Below, piece after piece: positions 29,711 through 39,300 of a DNA stretch of 64,000 nucleotides; position 1 is the first letter of the stretch; each line of letters starts with the position of its first letter. The stretch lies in the NCBI GenBank assembly GCA_047967505.1, contig CM106540.1; one strand, 5' to 3'. The stretch comes from Dipteris shenzhenensis. Lineage: Eukaryota > Polypodiophyta > Polypodiopsida > Gleicheniales. The notes beneath the pieces are model-generated. The model saw only the letters and a list, made by a program, of their open reading frames with translations, was not told the DNA's origin and searched no databases. A program made the position numbers and the translations under genes.

Positions 29711-30139
29711 TTAAATAAGAGCATTTACATCAACTGTTTCATCTTGAGCCAAGTCTAAGGCGCCAAGCAAGTCTATCTCCAACTCTATACCGAGTTGATC
29801 TCCTATATCATCATCGTACTCTAGTATCGTACGTTCACCTAAAAGTATTTGATCATCTTCTTCAATTAAGCTTAAGTGTGGTGATTGATCTTGATGATTG
29901 TTGTCTTCCTCTTCAATATCATGATCTCCATCCTCCTCCCGTGCGATGTCATTATGCGCATCTTCCTCTTGCCTCATATGGTGATCTACATCTTCTTCGC
30001 TAGATTCATTAATTGGATCCGGCATTGGTAGTGGCATCTCCATATCCACATCTCGATCTTCAAAAATCTGCTTACTTCGTGGTGCAACTTGGATCACGTA
30101 CCACCATCTTGGATCAGAACGATCCGGATGAAAAACCAC
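29711..30139 (-). pseudogene. CACTA transposase C-terminal acidic tail
   Basis: This 142-codon frame starts MVFHPDRSDPRWWYVIQVAP and continues into a strongly acidic, His/Asp/Glu-rich tail with repeated EEDxxHDI elements. The opening matches the strand following DUF4216 in TNP2 proteins (family pattern ...W.vv...pR). It sits directly downstream of the DUF4216 remnant on the same strand and is probably the C-terminal end of the same protein, separated by an intron or frameshift. Confidence 0.6.
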
Positions 30140-30179
30140 CTATATTGAAGATGAAAAATCACGTGCCAAATGTCATCAA

Positions 30180-30641
30180 TTATATATATATCAATGGACT
30201 TAAAAAACGAAAGCTTCGACTAATTAAATCATTAGTATGCACTTGCTCACAGTGCTCGGGAAGAACAAAAGTATCACTTTCATCGGTCCAATGTTTGGTG
30301 GAGTCTATTGCAAAGAGACCACTACTATCTTTTCTCACAGTCGCATGGGGACCGTTGTAAGTAGTTCTAAACCATTTTACATCAAGAATGAAAATAGTAA
30401 ATCGTCTGAAATCAATTTCATAGATGTCGCGTATGGTTCCACAATAATCCAACTGTGAGGAGAGAAGATTGGTATCCGAAGCACTTGCTCGGCTATCTTG
30501 TGTGAAGTTAGCCATGACTCCACAATCATACGTGACTCTCTTTGAATCGATGCGTTCCATGCGAAAATGTCGTCCATATGACCATAATGCACTGTACTTT
30601 TTGTACTGTAAAAGAGCATCATTAAAACAATGAAGATGCAC
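30180..30641 (-). pseudogene. CACTA transposase DUF4216 region
   Basis: The 153-codon frame contains YDCGVMANFTQDSRASASDT, then DYCGTIRDIYEIDFRRFTIF, ILDVKWFRTTYNG...VRKDSSG, SDTFVLPEHCEQV. This follows the DUF4216 pattern of plant TNP2-type transposases (tqNsGV..., dYyGvl.dIieldy, fkcdWfd, pFila.qa.qVfyv). It is the C-terminal domain of the protein that cuts and rejoins CACTA ends. Flanking frames are broken. Confidence 0.75.
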
Positions 30642-30671
30642 CTATTTTATAGCATATATTGCCACAAATAA

Positions 30672-31215
30672 TTACTTAATTACGTCAAGAGATAAGAAAC
30701 TTACATGCACCATACATCCAGATGATAACTCCCGCTCGCGCTTGTTTATTGTCTCTCCATCACGTTTGGCTTTATGTATAGCTAGTTGTAGCCAATCAAG
30801 TGAGATGTGAGTAGGGAGAAGAGCCAGATCTCGTGGATATGGTTGTGATCGCCTGTACATTACTCTGAATCTCGTCCTTGCATTTATTCTTTCTGCTTTG
30901 GCCACTTCATATCTCTCAATCCACTTCTGCATCTTAGGGCTATTGAGGATACAAAACTTATTGAATTTCTCCATTTGCTCTTCGCTCATCTTTCTTTCAA
31001 TCCCTTTTCCTTGGGGGACCTCGCCAATGATGCGATCATCATCCTTGTTGTGCCAAGCTTGCGGCATATCAGGATCTGTGGATGCAAGAAACTCTGTGAT
31101 ATATACTAATGACTCTTGCACAAGCCATCCCTCTGCTTGCTTCTGGTCTTGCTCTTTGTCTTACAAACCCCTTTAAAGTTTTCATAAACCACTCGAGAAA
31201 AAACATCCATCGATT
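30672..31215 (-). pseudogene. CACTA transposase DUF4218/linker region
   Basis: Just inside the junction, minus-strand codons read RWMFFLEWFMKTLKGFVRQR, the DUF4218 signature (RWMy.lER.mktLK.yVrnr.rPEgsiaegy). After a frameshift the next frame (30672-31121) reads LVQESLVYITEFLAS, then EKFNKFCILNSPKMQKWIER and a basic helical stretch to THISLDWLQLAIHKAKRDGE, matching the segment that links DUF4218 to DUF4216. The N-terminal transposase core is absent, lost at the copia D junction. Confidence 0.75.
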
Positions 31216-31942
31216 ATGAACGGTCAGCTACCTGATCCTCTGTGCTGACATAAACTAGATCAATAAGACCTAGTAAAACCTTCTCCCGCACATAGTGATA
31301 ATGCACCTCAATGTGCTTTGTTCTAGCATGAAAGACTGGGTTCTTTGCCAAATGTATACTGCTCATGTTGTCACAATAAATGACAACCGGCCCATCTGTA
31401 GACTGATGCATATCATAAAGTAGCTTATGCAACCAAGCTACCTCACATGCAGCCATTGCTGCACCCCTGTACTCAGCCTCTGTGCTCAACAAGGCAACTG
31501 TAGGCTATTTCTTGCTGCTCCAAGTGACTGCAGCACTCCCAAAAGAGAACACATATCCACTGGTAGATCGTCTATCTGAAATGCTACCAGCCCAATCAGC
31601 ATCAGTGTATCCATGCAACTGTATCTGAACCCCAGCCTCATAAAATAGTCCATACTGCAATGTGGACTTCACATACCTGAGTATGCATCTAGCCGCATCC
31701 AAATGCGGTTTCCTTGGAGCCTGCATAAACTGACTTACCAACCCAACAGCATAGCTCAAATCTGGCCTGGTAATAGTCATGTAAATCAAACTTTCTACTA
31801 TGCGTCTGTACATAGTAGGGTCCTCCAGAAGCTCACCTGCATCTGCGCTCAGCTTCACATTCTGCTCCAAAGGAACTGAAATAGGCTTATAGCCTGTCAT
31901 CCCATATTTGGACAGCATGTCCAATCCATACTGCCTCTGCAA
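31216..31942 (-). pseudogene. Copia D RNase H, truncated
   Basis: It contains DMLSKYGMTGYKPISVPLEQ, MTITRPDLSYAVGLVSQFMQ, GYTDADWAGSISDRRSTSGY and, after a TAG at 31505-31507 (KK-stop-PTVAL, expected Gln), LLSTEAEYRGAAMAACEVAW and TKHIEVHYHYVREKVLLG. It ends abruptly at EDQVADRS at the CACTA junction. Confidence 0.9.
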
Positions 31943-31945
31943 GAG

Positions 31946-32749
31946 CTATATCCCACTTGGTGATCTAATCACCTCAATGCCCAAGAAATAACGCAGCTCT
32001 CCCAAATCCTTCATCTCAAACTTCTGCCTCAGTAGCATTTTCACATGAAGGATATCTTCATCACTATCACCTGTGATGATCAAATCATCAACATAAATGA
32101 CCAGCAGCATAATCCCTTTCTCTGTTTTTCTCACATAGAGTGAGAAATCTGCCTTGGAAATCTGAAAGCCAATAGTGACAAGATACTGTCCTATGTTGTC
32201 AGACCATGCTCTAGGTGCTTGCTTCAAGCCATACAAGGCTTTCTTCAACCTGCAAACAAACTCGGGATGAATAGCATGAACATAACCTGCTGGCTGCTCC
32301 ATAAAGACCTCTTCTTGCAAATCACCATGCAAGAAGGCATTCTTTACATCCATCTGATGTAAAGACCATCCCTTTGATGCAGCCATAGCAATGGCTACTC
32401 TTACGGTTGCCATCCTTGCAACCGGGCTGAAAGTTTCTTCATAATCAATGCCATATGTCTGTGCATACCCCTTGACAACTAATCTTGCCTTGTATCTATT
32501 CACAGAACCATCTGCATTGTGCTTGATCTTATAAACCCATTTACAGCCAATGGCATTCTTGCCTTTAGGCAAAGGCACCAATTCCCATGTAGCATTAGCA
32601 TCCAAGGCATCCATTTCTTCATCCATGGCTTTCTCCCATTTTTCATTTCCCATGGCTTGCTCAAAAGAAGTGGGTTCTGGTTCCTGTATCACTTTGACCA
32701 TATAGGCATAGTGAATGGCTGTAAATCCATCATATTTCAGCCTATCCAC
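31946..32749 (-). pseudogene. Copia D reverse transcriptase
   Basis: The 267-codon frame holds all the main copia RT motifs: AIGCKWVYKIKHNADGSVNR, YKARLVVKGYAQTYGIDYEE, HQMDVKNAFLHGDLQEEVFM, LKQAPRAWSDN and an intact VIYVDDLIITG. It ends in TAG (31946-31948) after SPSGI, where a Gln is expected, and the next frame resumes at once with LLQRQYGLDML. The domain itself appears catalytically sound. Confidence 0.9.
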
Positions 32750-33990
32750 AGGATACCGAGAGGATACCTAACCCTGGTAGACCTGTGCAAAATAGGCTCA
32801 CTTCCAGGTGCTCTCAAAACATCCCTGGTCTTCCTTACTCCAGGTGTAACAACAGAAGGAATACCCAACTCATCATCAATGCTCTGTTCTGAGCCACTGG
32901 ATTCACCATCCACACAAGAGTGACCTGCATTCACATCAAACATGGGCTGATCTACCTTCTCTTTTGCTTTTCGTGATACCTGCGTACCACTCTCTGCATT
33001 GCTTTGAGGGGATTCTCGTGATCTCAATCTGCCTGTCCATGGCGAAGTATGTGAACCACTGGTAGAGGACACTCCAGGTCCACTGATATTTTGTGATTGC
33101 TGCTGTGCATTCTGTGCAGCATTACCATTTTGTGCATCTACTTCAATCATCACATTTATTGGTTTATACCAGCTGCTCATCTCATCAAAAACAACATCTC
33201 TGCTCACTGTGAACTTACGTGTAGAAGGGTTATAGCATCTATACCCTTTCTGCTGTAGAGAATAACCAATAAAGATGCACTTCTCAGCTTTTGGATCCAA
33301 CTTGGACCTCAACTCATTTGGCACATGGACATAGGCAATGCAACCAAAAATCTTCAAATGAGAAATATCTGGTTTCCTACCAGTATACATCTCCTCTGGC
33401 GTCATGCCATGTATTGCTACATTGGGAGTCCTGTTCATTATATAGACTGCTGTAGCAACTGCTTCAGCCCAATAATAATCTGGTAGATCTTTTTCATTTA
33501 GCATAGCCCGAGATACCTCTCCAATATGCCTGTTTTTTCTTTCTGCAATTCCATTTTACTGTGGGGTATGACTGCATGAATATTGCTGCTTTATACCATG
33601 CTCCTGTAAGAACCTTGCAAACTCATTTGAGAGGTACTCTCCCCCTCCATCTGACCTTAGGCATTTTATTTGCAGGCCTATTTCTTTTTCAACCATAGCT
33701 TTGAAAGCTTTGAAGTGCCCAAACACTTCACTTTTCTTTTTCATAAAATACACCCACAGTTTTCTGCTAAAGTCATCAATAAATGTGACAAAATAGTGAC
33801 AGCCTCCAATAGATGCAGCTTTTATAGTCCACACATCAGAGTGGATTAATTCCAATGGCATTTTACTCTCTTGAACATGCCTAGGAAAAGGTTTCCTTGC
33901 CTGTTTCCCAAATTGACAGGCTTCACAAACCTTGTGCATTTTTGCAACCTTGAATTTAGGCAATCCTACAACAATATTTTGGGCTTGCAT
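32737..33990 (-). pseudogene. Copia D integrase
   Basis: Two frames join at a TAA (33556-33558; HTPQ-stop-NGIAER, expected Gln). The first holds the GAG-pre-integrase end (CEACQFGKQARKPFPRH) and the catalytic residues in HSDVWT and LRSDGGGEYL. The second carries on from MLNEKDLPDYYWAEAVATAV through FGCIAYVHVPNELRSKLDPK and CIFIGYS to VFDEMSSWY and a low-complexity linker. A frameshift near 32740-32750 separates it from RT. Confidence 0.9.
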
Positions 33991-33999
33991 TGATTGAAG

Positions 34000-35469
34000 T
34001 CACTGTATATTAACATGACCAATGCGTTTGTGCCAGATATCAATATCTGCAACTACACCGGTCCCATGTGCAAACATTGCTGCACTCAATTCAGGCATGT
34101 CCGCATCCAACGTAAACATCCTGCCCTTCTTCTTTCCTTTTGCTATCAAGCGACCATTATTTTTCATATCCTCAACAAAGCATCCATGAGGATTAAATCT
34201 AACTTGCAAGCCCTGCTCAACCATCTGACCAACAGAAACCAGGTTCTTGGTGATGTTCGGGACATGAAATACATCAGACAAGTATTTCTTTTTCCCATCA
34301 TGCATAGACAAAGGAATTTTGCCAATCTGCACAATAGGATGTGCAGTATCATCACCAGTCTCCACAAATCCTGGCTTTTCCATTTTCCTTGCATCTTGCA
34401 TCCATTCTGCATGACCTGTCATGTGGTTTGACGCACCTGAGTCAACATACCACACATCATTTTGTTCTTCTGCACTTGTCACAGAATTGGTCATATGCTG
34501 TACCATAAATAGATGCTCATTTCTGTCATCACCCTGCCTGCTAGAAGATGCATAATTGCCTTGCTGCAATTTTCCATTCATAATGTCATTCTGCTTTTTG
34601 TAGCAGTCCTTAGCCATATGACCCATTTTGCCACAATAGTAGCATTCAACATTGCTGTTTGCATTTTGTCTTCTCTGCCATCCACCATGGCCTCTTTGGC
34701 TCCCCCTGCCTCTAGAGTTACCACGTCCTCCTGCATAGGACTGGTTTTCTTGCATTTGCTGCATATTCTGATTTCTACCACGGCCTGTAGATTGGCCTCC
34801 TCTACCTCTGCCTCTACCTCTGCCAGCATTTGAGTAGAAGACAGTTTCTTTTGAAGTTCCTGCTGAAGAAGATGCACCCCCATTTCTTTGCTCTTCAGAA
34901 ATTAGAAGAGCAATCAACTCCTCAAAATCTGGAAATTTTTCACGGACGGCAATGGATGTCCGGAATTGTGCATAATCCTTTCCTAGACCATTCAAAGTCA
35001 CAGAAACCAAATCGTTATCATCCACTGGCGACCCAATGGAGGCAAGTGCATCTGCAATTTTCTTCACTTTCATGTGGTAGTCATTTATGCTCAAATTTTC
35101 TCTCTGCACATTGTGCAACTCCTGTTTGAGTTGCATTTTCCTGGCTTGCGTATTTGTGCTATACATTTTTGCCAAAGTATCCCATGCCTCCTTTGGCGTA
35201 TTTGCATCCTAAAAATGCACAATCATGGAGTCCGAAATACTGATAGACAGCCAGTACATAACTTTCCTGGCTCTCTCATGCCATCCTTTGAATGCCTGCA
35301 TTTCCTATTGACTGGGAACATTAGGAAGAACAGGTTCTTCTTCATTTCCTGTAATGAATTCCCAATAGCCTTTTCCCATCAAGAAATTCGTCATTCTAAA
35401 CTTCCATGCCTGGAAGTTGTTCTTGTCAAGCTTTTCAGTGACAATCTGTGAAAGAGAATCAGATGCCAT
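34000..35469 (-). pseudogene. Copia D gag and protease
   Basis: The start is the ATG at 35469 (MASDSLSQIVTEKLDKNNFQ, AWKFRMTNFLMGKGYWEFIT), which is the copia gag opening. In-frame TAG codons at 35305-35307 and 35209-35211 both replace likely Gln. The frame continues through the UBN2 gag core, an Arg/Gly-rich stretch (GRGRGRGGQSTGRGRNQ), the knuckle CYYCGKMGHMAKDC and the protease site WYVDSGASNHMT, to GHVNIQ. It stops at TGA 34000-34002; the next frame continues the pre-integrase domain (LQSMQAQNIVVGL). Confidence 0.9.
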
Positions 35470-36001
35470 TGCAGAACACTACAAAATATTCTGTCATTGC
35501 AAAGAACACAGCTTTTGCCTCACACGGGCAGATCTGCAAAACTGACGAAAGTGGTATTTCACCACACAGTCACTTCCTAGTGATGATTTTGCATCAACAG
35601 GCAACAGGCATGAATTTGCAACCCCCAATATCTCTGCACACAGGCATACGATGCAATTTCTGCGGCAACTTTCCACCGACTAGCCGCGCAGTTGTCGCAT
35701 AGCAAAAAACAGGGCCTTTTTCTGAGTGCCTGCGAAGAACTTCCGCCTTCAAAACGGGCCCCGAAACGGCCTCAAATCAGAAAAATAAAGTCACTAAGGG
35801 CTTTGCCATCTCCCGCAGCATATACTACACTCTCGCCACACCGCGAAGGGTGTCTCAATGTGAAATAGTGCACTCCTGCACTTCTGGCTGTGCTACCTGC
35901 AGAGATTTGCTCCGAAACTCGAAATGGGAAAGCAACACTGGTCCTCTTACCAGGACACCACGAACTTGGCTTGCTTTCTTGAGCTCCTTACCACGAACAA
36001 G
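35470..36001 (-). other. Copia D 5' leader
   Basis: About 530 bp lie between the primer site and gag, without a coding frame on the element's strand. A plus-strand frame across its right end is a shadow. Confidence 0.7.
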
Positions 36002-36013
36002 GCTCTGATACCA
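36002..36013 (-). promoter_or_regulatory. Copia D primer-binding site (initiator tRNA-Met)
   Basis: Minus strand TGGTATCAGAGC is a perfect tRNA-iMet complement, directly adjoining the LTR end ...CTTCACA. Confidence 0.93.
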
Positions 36014-36365
36014 TGTGAAGATTGTGGGAGAGAGGGAAGGAGTCTCACTTGCGGCTTTCTCACATGCACAATGGGGGAATACACACAAAGGTGGAGGCTA
36101 AAAACAATTTTCCTCTTCTTAGTTGTGAAAGCCAAAAGAACTCTAGTACAAAGAAATAGAAGAGCCCTATATGTGGGTCTCAAACCAAACTCAACTAACT
36201 AAGGTGGCATACTAACTGAGCCATGAACTAGTGTAGATAAGGATAGCTGTCATCTAGCTATTATTCGTGGGCGGTGTACCAACCGCATCTCCAGCTAACA
36301 AGTCGGTGACATAAATGCACAACAGTCACCCTGGCATATCGCGAGTGGAGCTCGATATCTCAACA
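36014..36365 (-). repeat. Copia D 5' LTR (352 bp)
   Basis: On the minus strand it reads TGTTGAGATATCGAGCTCC...CTTCACA, with TG...CA ends set against the primer site. The outer flank is ACTTC (36366-36370). No partner LTR is present near 31215. Confidence 0.87.
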
Positions 36366-37480
36366 ACTTCGCGGCCCCCTGGCTGGCGGCCGTGGCCGCC
36401 AACCCCCCCTCTCGCACCCCTCTTCCCCACCCCCCCCTTCGCGGCCGCACCCCCCCCCCCTCTCAGCCCTCCCCCCCCTCTTCCCCAACCCCCTTCGCGG
36501 CCCCCGGGCTGGCGGCCATAGCTGCCAGCCCCCCCTTCTCGCACCCCTCTTCTCCACCCCCCCTTCGCGGCCCCCAGCCCCCCCCCTCTCGCACCCCCCC
36601 TCCCCCCCTTTACCCCCTCCCCCCTTTCCCCGGGCTGGCGGCCGCCAGCCCCCCTCCTCTCAACCCCTCCCACCCCCTTCCCCCCCTCTCAGCCCTCCCC
36701 CCCCCCCTCTTCCCCACCCCCCCTTCGTGACCCCCCCAGCCCCCCAGCCCTCCCCCCCCCTTCCCCACCCCCCCTTCCCTCGGGCTGACGGCCGCGGCCG
36801 CCAACCCCCCCCTCCTCTCAACCCCTCCCACCCCCTTCACCCCTCCCACCCCCTTCCCCCCCACCCAACCCCCTCCCCGCCGCCGAGCTGGCGGCCACGG
36901 CCACCAGCCCCCCCTCTCAGCCCCTCCCACCCCCTTCACCCCTCCCATCCCCTTCCCCCCCACCCACCCCCCTCCCTGCCCCTGAGCTGGCGGCCGCGGC
37001 CGCCAGCCCCCCCTCTCAGCCCCTCCCATCCCCTTCACCCCTCCCACCCAACCCCCTCCCAGCCCCCGAGCTGGCGGCCGCGGCCGCCAGCCCCCCCCTC
37101 TCAGCCCCTCCCACCCCCTTCACCCCTCCCACCCCCTTCCCCCCCACCCACCCCCCTCCCCCTGGCGGCCGCAGCTGCCAGCCGCCCCCCCTCTCAGCCC
37201 TCCACCCCCTTCACCCCTCCCACCCCCTCCCTGCCCCCGCCAACCCCTCCCGCCCCCTTCCCTCTCCCCCCCCTTCCCCCCCTCCTGGCCGCCAGCCCCC
37301 CCTTCCCCCTCCCCCCTTCCCCCCTCCATGGGAGACCCAGTCCCCCCCTTCCCCCCCCCTCCCTCCTCCTTTCCTCCCTCTACTCAGCCCCACCCTCTCC
37401 CTCCCTTCCTCCTCCCTTCCCTCCAGTCCCTCCATCCTCTTCTTCTCCTCCCCTGAACCTTTCTCTCTCTAGTTCCTCTC
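36366..37480. repeat. C-rich repeat block with palindromic GGCCGCGGCC cores
   Basis: About 1.1 kb of almost pure C/T runs on the plus strand is punctuated by nine ctggcggcc cores at 36383, 36509, 36635, 36785, 36888, 36987, 37071, 37162 and ~37285 (spacing 84-150 bp). The best cores read gctggcggccgcggccgcca, a near-perfect inverted repeat containing NotI-type GCGGCCGC. Long frames on both strands (Pro-rich on plus, Gly-rich on minus) follow from composition and are not convincing genes. Confidence 0.8.
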
Positions 37481-37539
37481 TCTTCAAATTTTAAAAAAAA
37501 TCTAGAAAAAAAATCAATCAAAAAAATTTGCAAGTACCT

Positions 37540-37810
37540 GGAAAAAGTTTGTAAGTTTGCTCTTTCTTGCTTTCTTGCTCTTCCTTCCTTGCTCTCTTGA
37601 TCGTCCTTGCTTTCTTGCTTCAGTGAATGAAATGAGGGGAGAATGAATGAAGAAGGAAGACTATATATAAGAAAAATTAGGTTTTCCTCCTCCTCTCCTA
37701 TTGGCTTTCCATTCCTCCCCTCTCTCCTATTGGCTTTTCATTTATCCCCTCTCCCATTGGCTCCCATTACTCCCCCTCTCCCATTGGACCCCCATCCCTC
37801 ATCCCAATCT
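37540..37810 (-). promoter_or_regulatory. Promoter-like stretch: repeated CCAAT boxes and a TATA box
   Basis: On the minus strand four CCAAT motifs (plus-strand attgg at about 37700, 37730, 37757 and 37785, spaced ~27-30 bp) lie upstream of CTTATATATAG at about 37661-37671. Downstream come GCAAGAAAGCAAG-type repeats and TTTTTCCAGGTACTTGC. The transcript would run into the GC-rich block. It could be a decayed LTR or transposon promoter. This is inferred from motif layout only. Confidence 0.35.
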
Positions 37811-37879
37811 TCCATTAGCCCTCCCCCCATCCATCCATTTCTTCCTCCTCCCCATTGCCACCACTCCCATCCCACATTA

Positions 37880-38385
37880 TGAAGAGGTTTTTGGTTTTAT
37901 AACAATATGTCATACTTCTCTTCTAGCATATCCTTCTAGGTCTTTATAAATAAGGCTTGCAACCACTAAAATTACTCCATGTCCCTTAGACTTTAGTGAA
38001 GTTATCTAATTCATATATAGGGGACATTAGACAGTCTAAAACTTCCCCCTGAGTACTAGCTCTGTCTCTGATAATTTTGCATCCAGAAGTCTTGAAAATA
38101 GGGGGTTTTCTTGAAGTTCATGCACGCAGGTGACGTCCCCCTTTCATGAAGAGTGAATCCCCTAGGGAGCGCATAGACAACTACGAGCGACATCATCGGT
38201 CACATATCTCCCACTCTAGTCCTTTCTACCTCCAATCAAAGAGCGAGATAAGTGATTTCTTTTGCTTTATATTTCATACACTATCTTCCACCATCCATTT
38301 CTTACCGTACACTTGAATTACACTTTTTTTCATTCGTTTAATTCTCATACACTTAGTATCCTTATCTTTCTCCACTCTGCTTTAT
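37880..38385. other. Region upstream of gypsy E; no LTR found
   Basis: The 5' LTR and primer site of gypsy E would be expected here. I find neither the LTR start TGTTACGAAAATT nor TGGTATCAGAGC. No other feature is supported. Confidence 0.5.
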
Positions 38386-39300
38386 TTGTACTTATCGCAT
38401 TATCATGGCACATCAGCCACAACCACCCATGCTCCAAGAGCAGTTAGACGCACTGGTAAGAAAAGGAAGAGGCAATCATCTGATGATGAGTCATCCAACG
38501 ATGATTCCGACGATGATCCTATTATCAGGACAGTCAAAGCCACAATGAGAGCACAAAATTCGAGGAAGAAGAGTAAGATAAGTAGAAAATATTTTTCATT
38601 TCAAAATTTCAATGAAAGAAAGAAGCACGCACTATCTTGTCTTGGATCAGTCAGCTAGATGATTATTTTTCAAGGGAGAAATTCTCTGAAAAAGATAAGA
38701 TTAAATGTGATGCAAATCATTTAGTAGAGAGTGCTGCACTTTGGTGGAACATCACTAAGCACAGTAAAAGGCGACCAAAATCTTGGAAGTCTTTTCAAAA
38801 GCTCATCAAGAGAGATTTTCTTCCCTCACATTTCAAAGCAAAAGCTAGACAACAGTGTGATACTTTTAGGCAGTTTGATAAGGAAACGATCTCCACATAC
38901 ACTGATAGGTTTTGGCAGACATTGATCCAATTACAATCCCTAGAGAAAGTTAATGAGCGAGATTAACGCAGGAAGAATGTGGCAGGTCTAAAGTCTAAGT
39001 TGAGAGCCGAGATTAACATGTTTCATCCTCGCTCACTGAGCTCTACAATTTCTCTTGCCATGAACTGTGAAAGGAAGAATGGGATCCCAAAAGAAGGGAA
39101 AGATTCAGAACGGCATGTACCCTTCCATAAGAAAAAGACATTTGATAAAAAGCTTTTCTTTAAATCGAAAAATGGTTTTGTTCCATAGAAGACAGATTCT
39201 TCTTCAAAGCCGAATGGTAGAAACTTTCCAAAGAAAGAAATAAGGTGTTTCAAGTGCAACAAGGTGGGACATATAGCCACTGAGTGTCCCGAAAGAAAGA
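38386..39300 (+). pseudogene. Gypsy E gag
   Basis: The start is probably near 38405 (MAHQPQPPMLQEQL), with an early frameshift. A basic/acidic N-terminal part (RRTGKKRKRQSSDDESSNDD) is followed by the gag core WISQLDDYFSREKFSEKDKI, SAALWWNITKHSKRRPKSWK and FLPSHFKAKARQQCDTFRQF. TAA at 38964-38966 falls before GLKSKLRAEINMFHPRSL. The zinc knuckle CFKCNKVGHIATEC lies at about 39247-39288. Confidence 0.85.

Larger units (their letters stand above)
29321..31215 (-). mobile_element. CACTA (En/Spm) transposon end and transposase remnant
   Basis: The terminus CACTACTACACACGCATCC starts at 29321 after AAT, a possible 3-bp duplication. It is followed by a hairpin (ACCGACGATTA/TAATCGTCGGT, 29358-29394) and four copies of the palindrome GTCGCTATATAGCGAC (29417, 29444, 29470, 29494), typical subterminal transposase-binding architecture. 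A decayed TNP2-like transposase follows on the minus strand. The other end is missing: the sequence passes directly into copia D near 31215. Confidence 0.85.
31216..36365 (-). mobile_element. Copia D: Ty1/copia element lacking its 3' LTR
   Basis: A 5' LTR of 352 bp with a perfect primer site is followed on the minus strand by gag, protease, integrase, RT and RNase H in copia order. The RNase H breaks off after TEDQVAD, where the domain normally has about 20 more residues, then a polypurine tract and the 3' LTR. Instead the sequence runs into the CACTA transposase. The polyprotein has at least six stop codons and one frameshift, and most stops sit at Gln codons. Confidence 0.92.

Noticed and set aside
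36610-37494. Long Pro-rich (plus) and Gly-rich (minus) open frames
   Set aside because: Both strands are open because stop codons cannot form in C-runs. The peptides are pure low complexity and several frames are open at once.
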